DNA of 9,953 nt from Rhodospirillaceae bacterium (GTDB lineage: Bacteria > Pseudomonadota > Alphaproteobacteria > Rickettsiales > UBA3002). Of the stretch, positions 1-5,874 are shown in pieces. The translations under genes were made by a program, and so were the position numbers. The stretch lies in the NCBI GenBank assembly GCA_947458525.1, contig CANHAG010000021.1, positions 1 to 9,953 of the forward strand, read 5' to 3'. The notes beneath the pieces were generated by a model. It worked only from the letters and a program-made list of their open reading frames with translations. It did no database searches and had not been told where the DNA came from. How positions within the stretch are numbered: the stretch's first letter is position 1; each line of letters opens with the position of its first letter.

Positions 1-1008
1 ATGGGCGTAGGCTTTCGGAATCGGCGCCCAGAAAAACATTGAGGCGTCCGGCACCACCAGCCCGTCCCAGCCCGCATCGATCAGCCCCTCGGCCAGCACA
101 TCGCGGCGCTCTTTGTAGAGTTTTCGCATCTCCTGCACATAATCCTGCGGGCCGCCCAGCGCGGCTGCGGCCGCCACCTGCACCGGCAGGAATGTGCCAT
201 AATCAAGGTAGGATTTGATTTTGGTGAGCGCCGCCACCAGTGTTTTGTTGCCCACGCAGAAACCAATGCGCCAGCCAGCCATAGAATAGCTTTTGGACAC
301 GGTGGTAAACTCCACCGCAATGTCCTTCGCACCCTTCACCTGCAGGATGGAAGGCGGCGGGTTGCCATCAAAATAAATCTCGCAGTAAGCAAGATCGGAA
401 ATCACATAAATGCCGTAATGCTTACAAATGTCGATCACCTGCTCATAAAACGAAAGATCAACGGTGAAAGCCGTCGGATTGCAGGGGAAATTGACAATCA
501 GCGCCACCGGTTTTTTCGGTGCGGTTTCGATCGCTTTCTTGAGTGATTCAAAAAACTCTGGCCCCGTTTGGTTCGGTATCGAAATGATCTGCGCGCCAGC
601 AATCACAAACCCCCAGACATGGATGGGGTAGGAAGGATCCGGCACAATGAACGAATCCCCCGGGCCAGTAATCGCCTGCGCAAGATTGGCAAGCCCTTCT
701 TTCGAGCCGATGGTCACCACCATTTCTAAGTCCGGATCCAGCTCCACACCAAAACGGCGCTGATAATAGGCGGCCTGCGCTTTTCTCAGGCCATAAATCC
801 CGCGCGAGAGGGAATAGCGGCTGAATTTGGGATCTTTCAGCGTCTCCACCAGCTTGTCGGTGACATGTTTGGGCGGAATGGAGTCCGGATTGCCCATGCC
901 GAAATCGATGATATCATGGCCGCTTGAGCGCGCGGCGGCCTTCATTTTATTGACTTCAGCGAAGACATACGGGGGCAAAAGCCCAATTCGGTGAAACTGA
1001 TTTTGCAT
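1..1008 (-). CDS. alaC: AlaC-type class I/II PLP aminotransferase (3' end cut by window)
   Basis: Cytoplasmic pyridoxal-phosphate aminotransferase. AlaC-like enzymes make alanine from pyruvate with glutamate as donor; close relatives are often annotated as LL-diaminopimelate aminotransferase, so the substrate is not certain. 336 codons are present, starting with ATG at 1008; the frame is open to base 1. Against my memory of E. coli AlaC (about 412 aa), roughly the last 70 residues are missing. Visible landmarks: N-terminal LPPYVF (11-16), DFGMGNPD (35-42), YSLSRGIYGLR (65-75), IGSKEGLA (100-107), DPSYPIH (124-130), CNPTA with Asn177, DLAY with Asp205, the PLP lysine Lys239 in SKSYSMAGWRIG, and Arg247. 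The N-terminus aligns well with AlaC, which supports this start although no good Shine-Dalgarno precedes it. The upstream lipoprotein gene ends 14 nt before the ATG, so the pair probably shares a transcript and may be translationally coupled. Family certain; exact specificity inferred. Confidence 0.9.
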   Translation of the reverse strand, partial: MQNQFHRIGLLPPYVFAEVNKMKAAARSSGHDIIDFGMGNPDSIPPKHVTDKLVETLKDPKFSRYSLSRGIYGLRKAQAAYYQRRFGVELDPDLEMVVTIGSKEGLANLAQAITGPGDSFIVPDPSYPIHVWGFVIAGAQIISIPNQTGPEFFESLKKAIETAPKKPVALIVNFPCNPTAFTVDLSFYEQVIDICKHYGIYVISDLAYCEIYFDGNPPPSILQVKGAKDIAVEFTTVSKSYSMAGWRIGFCVGNKTLVAALTKIKSYLDYGTFLPVQVAAAAALGGPQDYVQEMRKLYKERRDVLAEGLIDAGWDGLVVPDASMFFWAPIPKAYAH

Positions 1009-1022
1009 GGCCGTGCCCCGAA

Positions 1023-2621
1023 CTAATAAGCGAGATAATACTGACGCTGACGTGGCGGCGCATAGCGGGAGGGCGGCAGCGTTTTTACATCCTTCAGCAC
1101 CTCAGGGGAAGCAAGCTCGGCAGGCTTTTCCTGTTCCTGTTCGTTGCTTACTGCTGGTTGTGGCTCTGGCGCAGCCATTGAAACCGGTGCAGCCGGTGCT
1201 TCCTGTGTCATCGGCACAAAGGGTGCCACAGTGCTTGCTGGTGACTCAGTGATCATCGCTGGCGCAGGCTTGGGCGCATTAATGCGGTCAGAGGATGGCT
1301 GATCCGCTTCATCTTTACTGCCTCCAAAACCCAGACGGCTCCAGAATGATTGAGCTGGTGCTGGTGGCGCCGCCTCTGCTTCTGTTGAGGCGTTATTTTT
1401 TGCTTCGGCCACTGGCGCGGCAAGCGCGGGTTGATCGCTCTCCTGTGCATCACTCAAACGACCCAGCAATACGGTTTTGCCGCCACTGGTCGTCACATCA
1501 ACCGGAGGTGGCGGGGATGCTTCTGCAGGCTCTGGTTTAAATGCGGCAACTGTTTCAGGAAAAGAGGCTGGCTCAGCATCCAGCGCTTCTTTCTGCTCCT
1601 GCGCTAGCGCATGGTCAGCTTTGAGCGTAGCCACCTGTTGTTTCTGGTCAGATTTAGCTTTTCCAAATTCCTTTGGCAGCTGCGGCACCGAAGAAAGCTC
1701 TGGAAATGGCTCAGCTTCCTCGCCTTGTGGTGCAGGCTGCGGCTTGCCCGCCAGCGAAGAAAACAGGCGCGATATCATGCTTGGCTCGGAGGCGCTGGCA
1801 TCATCAGCAGCCGAACTAGCCAAAGCCGCCTTTTCAGGCGCGGGCTGGGCAGGCTGCACCTGCATTTCCGAAGCAGCGGCTGGCGGCGGACTGACTGCCG
1901 CATTTACAGAAGGCAGCAGCGGCACAAAGCCGCCGACCGTATCTTCCTCTGCAGCAGGCTTTGCAGACTCAGCTTTGACTGGCGCACTGGTAGTGTTCTG
2001 CAGCGTGGGCACTGGCTTAAATTCAGCTGTTTGCACTGCATCAGGCACTATTGGTGCCGCCATGCTGGCAGGGAGAGTTTCCGATTTAGCAAGCACTATG
2101 GGTTCAGGCTGCGGTGCTACTTTTTCTGTTCCCATCGCGCTTGGCACATTGCCCGCAAAAGGTTTTCTTTCCTGCTTGCGCTCATCGAGTGGCTGGGCAG
2201 CGGGCGCATCGCTGGCGCGATCCGGAATGAAACGGTCAAAGAAGCCGGAAGAAACCGTGCCCGGTTCATCGCCCTCGCCATCAGCCATCTCGATGGGCTT
2301 GGCAGGAGCAGATGCGACCTTGCGGCCATGTTCGTCATATTGATCAAAGGGGTTATCCGCAGCAGCTGCTGATGCTGCGGGGGCAGCAGCAGGGGCAGGT
2401 TGTGCGGCGGCGGGCATGTTCACCGGCGGCTGGTTGCCGGGCATGGCGCCGCCCTGTGGGTTGAGCAGTGGGGCACGGCGCGGGCCGTCTACCATTTGTT
2501 CCTTGCGGCCTTCGCGGCCAGTAATTTTGTCAGCTAAGTTGCTGGTGTCGCAGCCGGAAAGCGCCATCACCCCGGCGACAGAAACCAGCAGTGAAAAACG
2601 AAAAGGCAAGCGGCGCATCAT
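1023..2621 (-). CDS. Low-complexity Ala/Pro/Glu-rich lipoprotein of unknown function
   Basis: I do not recognise this 532-residue protein. ATG 2621 is preferred over an in-frame ATG at 2672 because it puts a lipoprotein signal at the very N-terminus: basic MMRR, a hydrophobic stretch (about 9-20) and lipobox LSGC with the lipidated Cys at 24. AGGA lies 8 nt upstream of this ATG. An adjacent ATG at 2618 is an alternative. Asp follows the Cys, which in E. coli would keep the protein in the inner membrane. The rest is nearly all Ala, Pro, Glu, Ser, Gln and Lys with no recognisable fold, so it is probably disordered. It contains an Ala/Pro tract (about residues 71-88) and three similar short motifs: FFDRF (127-131), MISRLF (282-287) and FWSRLGF (426-432). 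APIVP, GGFVP and APFVP also recur. The C-terminus is Arg/Tyr-rich and ends YYLAY. It lies 14 nt upstream of the aminotransferase and is transcribed divergently from phaC. A spacer or scaffold role in the envelope is only a guess. Confidence 0.8.
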   Translation of the reverse strand: MMRRLPFRFSLLVSVAGVMALSGCDTSNLADKITGREGRKEQMVDGPRRAPLLNPQGGAMPGNQPPVNMPAAAQPAPAAAPAASAAAADNPFDQYDEHGRKVASAPAKPIEMADGEGDEPGTVSSGFFDRFIPDRASDAPAAQPLDERKQERKPFAGNVPSAMGTEKVAPQPEPIVLAKSETLPASMAAPIVPDAVQTAEFKPVPTLQNTTSAPVKAESAKPAAEEDTVGGFVPLLPSVNAAVSPPPAAASEMQVQPAQPAPEKAALASSAADDASASEPSMISRLFSSLAGKPQPAPQGEEAEPFPELSSVPQLPKEFGKAKSDQKQQVATLKADHALAQEQKEALDAEPASFPETVAAFKPEPAEASPPPPVDVTTSGGKTVLLGRLSDAQESDQPALAAPVAEAKNNASTEAEAAPPAPAQSFWSRLGFGGSKDEADQPSSDRINAPKPAPAMITESPASTVAPFVPMTQEAPAAPVSMAAPEPQPAVSNEQEQEKPAELASPEVLKDVKTLPPSRYAPPRQRQYYLAY

Positions 2622-2692
2622 GGGTCGAATCCTGAGTTGGGTTACACGGTCGCAGGCGTTGCATAAAAACATCTAACGATAGCGTGCGCAAA

Positions 2693-2721
2693 GGTATATC
2701 GTAGGCACGTTTTGAACGCAA
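2693..2721 (-). promoter_or_regulatory. Possible sigma-70-type promoter for the lipoprotein gene
   Basis: On the minus strand TTGCGT (2721-2716) is followed after exactly 17 nt by TATACC (2698-2693). The match to TTGACA/TATAAT is 3 of 6 and 4 of 6. It would give a leader of about 65 nt before ATG 2621. It lies in the divergent gap where a promoter is expected, but the match is weak and unsupported by anything else. Confidence 0.3.
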
Positions 2722-2739
2722 TTGGCATTTATAGCCAAT
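2721..2739. promoter_or_regulatory. Perfect 6-bp dyad in the lipoprotein/phaC divergent region
   Basis: ATTGGC (2721-2726), a 7-nt spacer and GCCAAT (2734-2739) form a perfect dyad, followed on the plus strand by AAA and a run of seven T. It touches the putative -35 box of the lipoprotein promoter and lies about 95 nt upstream of the phaC ATG. A repressor or activator operator shared by the two divergent genes is the natural reading, but I recognise no specific regulator site. The T-run would also fit a weak hairpin terminator, though no plus-strand gene upstream needs one. Confidence 0.3.
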
Positions 2740-2800
2740 AAATTTTTTTGGCGATGTCAGCAGAGGCCGAAAGCCCTGCTGGCCGCGCTGGAGGCAGCGT

Positions 2801-2820
2801 CAAAATACAACCGTATTTTG
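2801..2820. promoter_or_regulatory. Perfect 8-bp inverted repeat just upstream of the phaC start
   Basis: CAAAATAC (2801-2808), loop AACC, GTATTTTG (2813-2820). The arms match perfectly, and the repeat ends 12 nt before ATG 2833. In the mRNA it would form an 8-bp hairpin with a 4-nt loop next to the ribosome-binding region. In DNA it could be an operator. No good Shine-Dalgarno sits between it and the ATG; the nearest purine-rich stretch, GGAG (2790-2793), lies on the far side of the hairpin. It does not resemble the TGC-rich sites I recall for PhaR. Confidence 0.45.
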
Positions 2821-2832
2821 CAAGCAAACGAT

Positions 2833-4608
2833 ATGACACAGGACTCCCACAAACCCGACCTAAGCGAATTCACCCGCAACATGACCAAAGCGGCGGAGCA
2901 ATGCCAGCGCATTTATCAGGAATTCATGGCGCGCCAGCTGGATAATATCGAGCACAAACCCTTTGACCCCGCTGGTCTGGGCGCGGCGATGACCCAGTGG
3001 TTCACGCAGGCGGCGCAGGATCCTTCGAAGCTGTGGGAAAAGCAGCTTGAGTGGTGGCAGGAGTCGGTCAATCTCTGGCAGAACGCAGCAAGCAGGGCGC
3101 TTGGAGAAAATCTCAAACCCTACATTGAGGCCGACCCCAAAGATCGCCGTTTTAAAGACGCCGCATGGAACGAGAGCGCGGTGTTTGATTTCATCAAGCA
3201 ATCTTATCTGCTCACCGCGCGCTGGATGCAGCAATCCGTGCGCGATGTGCCCGGCGTGGATCCGAAAATCATGCAGAAAATTGACTTCTACACGCGCCAG
3301 TTTGTGGATGCGATGTCGCCGTCAAACTTCATCATGACCAATCCCGAAGTGCTGAAAGCCACGCTGGAAAGCCAGGGAGAGAATCTGGTGAAAGGTTTCT
3401 CGCATCTGCTCTCCGATCTTGAAAAAAGCAAAAGCAATCTTCGCATCAGCATGACGGATTATGCGGCGTTCAAGGTGGGCAAAAACCTTGCGATCACGCC
3501 GGGCAAAGTCGTCTATCAGAACGATTTGATGCAGCTCATCCAATACGAACCCACCACCAAAGACGTATTCAAAACGCCGCTGCTTGTCATCCCCGCATGG
3601 ATCAACAAATACTACATCCTCGACCTGCAGCCGGACAATTCGCTGGTGAAATATCTGGTGGATAGCGGCTACACGGTGTTTGTGATTTCATGGGTGAACC
3701 CCGATGAAAAACTCGCGCAAAAAACCTTTGATGATTACATGATGCAAGGGCCGATCGCGGCGCTGGATGCCATCGAAAAAGCCACCGGCGAAAAGCAGGT
3801 GTCGATTGGCGCCTACTGCCTCGGCGGCACGCTCACCGCCATCACGCTCGCATGGCTCAAAGCCAAAAAACAATCCACGCGTGTAAAATCGGTGACCTAC
3901 CTCACCACCATGATCGATTTCGCCGAATGCGGCGAATTATCAGTATTCATTGATGATGAGCAGCTTGAGCTGATGGAATCGCGCATGAAAGAGCTGGGCT
4001 ATCTCGAGGGCTCGGAAATGGCGATGACGTTTAACATGCTGCGCGCCAATGATCTCATCTGGTCGTTTGTGGTGAATAACTACCTGCTGGGCAAAGAACC
4101 TTTCCCGTTCGACCTGCTCTACTGGAATGCGGACTCCACGCGCATGCCCGCCGCCATGCACAGCTTCTATCTGCGCAGCATGTACCAGAAAAACCTGCTG
4201 ATTCAGCCCGGCGGGATCACCGTGGGCGGTGTGGCGATTGACCTTTCCACCATCAACACCCCCACCTACGTTCTTTCCTCGCGTGAGGATCACATCGCGC
4301 CGTGGAAATCCACCTACATCGCCACGCAGACCTACGCGGGCGAGATTCGTTTTGTGCTCGCTGCCAGCGGCCATATCGCCGGGGTGATCAACCCGCCCGC
4401 CAAGGAAAAATACTGCCACTGGGTGAATAACATTCCGTATCCAAAATCGCCTGATGAATGGGTGGCCGGGGCGCGTGAAGTGAAAGGTTCTTGGTGGCCG
4501 GACTGGCTTACATGGCATCTACCTTATGCAGGCGATAAAGTTGCAGCCCGCAAGATTGCTGGCGCCATCGAAGATGCGCCCGGCAGCTACGCCAAGGTCA
4601 TCAGTTAG
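2833..4608 (+). CDS. phaC: Class I polyhydroxyalkanoate synthase (PhaC)
   Basis: Polymerises (R)-3-hydroxyacyl-CoA into polyhydroxyalkanoate at the granule surface, releasing CoA. ATG 2833 gives 591 aa, close to the ~590 of class I enzymes such as that of Ralstonia eutropha, and an N-terminus (TRNMTKAAEQCQRIYQEF) typical of alphaproteobacterial synthases. The frame stays open upstream to TTG 2722, but those 37 residues look unrelated and I exclude them. The N-terminal domain is followed by the alpha/beta-hydrolase core: PAWINKYYILDL (about 254-265), the nucleophile elbow IGAYCLGGT with Cys329, LLYWNADSTRMP, catalytic Asp486 in SREDHIAPW and catalytic His514 in SGHIAGVINPP. The first glycine of the usual GxCxGG box is Ala327. 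No phaA, phaB, phasin or phaR lies in the window, so monomers must be supplied from elsewhere. The stop overlaps the tail of convergent surA by 4 nt. Confidence 0.96.
   Translation: MTQDSHKPDLSEFTRNMTKAAEQCQRIYQEFMARQLDNIEHKPFDPAGLGAAMTQWFTQAAQDPSKLWEKQLEWWQESVNLWQNAASRALGENLKPYIEADPKDRRFKDAAWNESAVFDFIKQSYLLTARWMQQSVRDVPGVDPKIMQKIDFYTRQFVDAMSPSNFIMTNPEVLKATLESQGENLVKGFSHLLSDLEKSKSNLRISMTDYAAFKVGKNLAITPGKVVYQNDLMQLIQYEPTTKDVFKTPLLVIPAWINKYYILDLQPDNSLVKYLVDSGYTVFVISWVNPDEKLAQKTFDDYMMQGPIAALDAIEKATGEKQVSIGAYCLGGTLTAITLAWLKAKKQSTRVKSVTYLTTMIDFAECGELSVFIDDEQLELMESRMKELGYLEGSEMAMTFNMLRANDLIWSFVVNNYLLGKEPFPFDLLYWNADSTRMPAAMHSFYLRSMYQKNLLIQPGGITVGGVAIDLSTINTPTYVLSSREDHIAPWKSTYIATQTYAGEIRFVLAASGHIAGVINPPAKEKYCHWVNNIPYPKSPDEWVAGAREVKGSWWPDWLTWHLPYAGDKVAARKIAGAIEDAPGSYAKVIS
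4561..4580. other. GC-rich hairpin at the phaC/surA convergent junction
   Basis: GGCG-c-CATC, loop GAA, GATG-CGCC: an 8-bp stem with one bulged C at 4565, inside the last codons of phaC. Read from the minus strand it lies 25 nt beyond the surA stop. Neither strand has a T-run after it, so it is not a classic intrinsic terminator. It may still mark where surA transcription slows or is trimmed, because the convergent genes leave no non-coding space for a terminator. It could equally be a chance result of codon choice. Confidence 0.25.
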
Positions 4609-5870
4609 CGTACTTCAATAAAGGTATCGCGCCGCAGGTTGCGCATCAGCTTCTGCGCTTCCAGCTCCAGGCGTTCGGCCAGTATCACATTCTTTACCTG
4701 ACCGAGATCCACCATTGACGAAGGCTCCACCGGACGTCGCGCGCACAGCATATAAAGCTCAATCCCGCGGTCTGTCGCATAAGGCGAAGAAATCTGCCCT
4801 GGCACCAAATTCCCAAGAATGCTCGATAGCGCCTGTGTCAGCTCGTTGGTCGCAATCTCGCGGCGCACCACCTTCATCTCCACATCCTCAAGGTTATCGA
4901 TCCCGGCAACGCCATCCTCATCGCAACGGCCGGGATGTTTTGCGATCTCTTCGGCGATGGAAAGCAGCGCGCTGGCTTCCTGATTTTCTGCGTCTGGCTT
5001 CAACGACAGGACGATCTCCTTCACCGATAGCAGCTCAGCACGTTCGGCCGTTTTTTCCAACGAACGCGCATTATACACCTTCACAATCGTATAGCCCGCC
5101 TCTGTGCGTATCGGCGGGGTGATGGTGCCTGCGCTGGCACCCGCCAATGCACGACCAAGCGCGGGGTCAAGCTGCTCCGGACGCACCCAGAGCGAGGGCA
5201 CATTCGTGCCACGGCCGGAAAGCTGGCGAGAGAGCTCTTCAAAACTTGCGCCCGCGCGCATTTCCGAAGAGAGCTTGGCGGCTGCGGCGCGCACCTCGTT
5301 TTCTCGTTTAGGTCGATCCACCGGTAGAATCATGAAAGCAATTTCCAGTTCCTGATGCTCCTTAGGCAGCACCATGGTTTTCTGGCGGGCAAGAGCTTCT
5401 TCATCGCTGATGCGGATAGCCGGGCGAATACGCTTGCCCACCAGCTTACCCCAGGCAAGCTGCGCACGAATCTGGTTTTTAAATGTTTCCATGGGCACAT
5501 TATTCTGCGCAAGCATCTGGGCAATCGCACCGGCTGCCATACCCCGCTGCGACTCAATCCCAGCGATAGCGCTCGCTACTTCCTGATCGCTTACGGTAAT
5601 ATTTTCAGCAGCAGCCGCCTTCGTCTGCAAGCGCTCATCAATCAGCGAGCGCACCACCTGCGGCCGCACACGCGCCAGCGTTTCTGGATTGTTCGTCAGT
5701 CTTGTCGTGGCCACAATGAAACGAAGTCTGGCATCAACATCGTAAGAAGAAATCGCCTCATCGCCAACGACCGCGGCAATCGCAAGCCCGCCCTCATTTT
5801 TAGCGGCAGGTTTATTAGCAAGGGCGGGGGCGGCCATCAGGGGCACACAGAGAACAAGCCACAGGCGCAT
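4605..5870 (-). CDS. surA: SurA-like periplasmic chaperone / peptidyl-prolyl isomerase
   Basis: Periplasmic chaperone that escorts unfolded outer-membrane barrels, LptD among them, to the Bam complex. 421 aa, close to the 428 of E. coli SurA. A signal peptide covers residues 1-18 with cleavage after APALA. The SurA N-terminal chaperone domain spans about 28-170 and includes VVGDEAISSYDVDARLR and a conserved LIDERLQ. A first parvulin domain (about 174-268) contains FMILPVDRPKRENE and ends in the typical AGYTIVKVYNARS. A second, more degenerate parvulin-like segment (about 281-378) holds two cysteines, Cys316 and Cys376, and C-terminal helices follow. Whether either parvulin domain is an active isomerase cannot be told here. 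The start lies 4 nt after the lptD stop, with a ribosome-binding site inside the lptD end, so the two are coupled. The stop overlaps the phaC stop. Domain borders are from memory of the family. Confidence 0.9.
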   Translation of the reverse strand: MRLWLVLCVPLMAAPALANKPAAKNEGGLAIAAVVGDEAISSYDVDARLRFIVATTRLTNNPETLARVRPQVVRSLIDERLQTKAAAAENITVSDQEVASAIAGIESQRGMAAGAIAQMLAQNNVPMETFKNQIRAQLAWGKLVGKRIRPAIRISDEEALARQKTMVLPKEHQELEIAFMILPVDRPKRENEVRAAAAKLSSEMRAGASFEELSRQLSGRGTNVPSLWVRPEQLDPALGRALAGASAGTITPPIRTEAGYTIVKVYNARSLEKTAERAELLSVKEIVLSLKPDAENQEASALLSIAEEIAKHPGRCDEDGVAGIDNLEDVEMKVVRREIATNELTQALSSILGNLVPGQISSPYATDRGIELYMLCARRPVEPSSMVDLGQVKNVILAERLELEAQKLMRNLRRDTFIEVR

Positions 5871-5874
5871 CAGT

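Noticed and set aside
1477..2372. Long plus-strand open frames (288 and 253 codons) opposite the lipoprotein gene
   Set aside because: Their products are Ala/Ser/Gly- or Arg-rich with no domain, and they mirror the biased Ala/Pro/Glu codons of the opposite strand. The lipoprotein has a signal peptide and a sensible start; these do not.
2430..2550. Similarity of the lipoprotein N-terminal part (RRAPLL) to DUF3035/BamF-type lipoproteins
   Set aside because: Only a few residues agree and the rest of the protein does not fit; too weak to name a family.
2622..2672. Upstream ATG 2672 as the start of the lipoprotein
   Set aside because: It would place 17 polar residues ahead of the lipoprotein signal. 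ATG 2621 has AGGA upstream and gives a standard signal.
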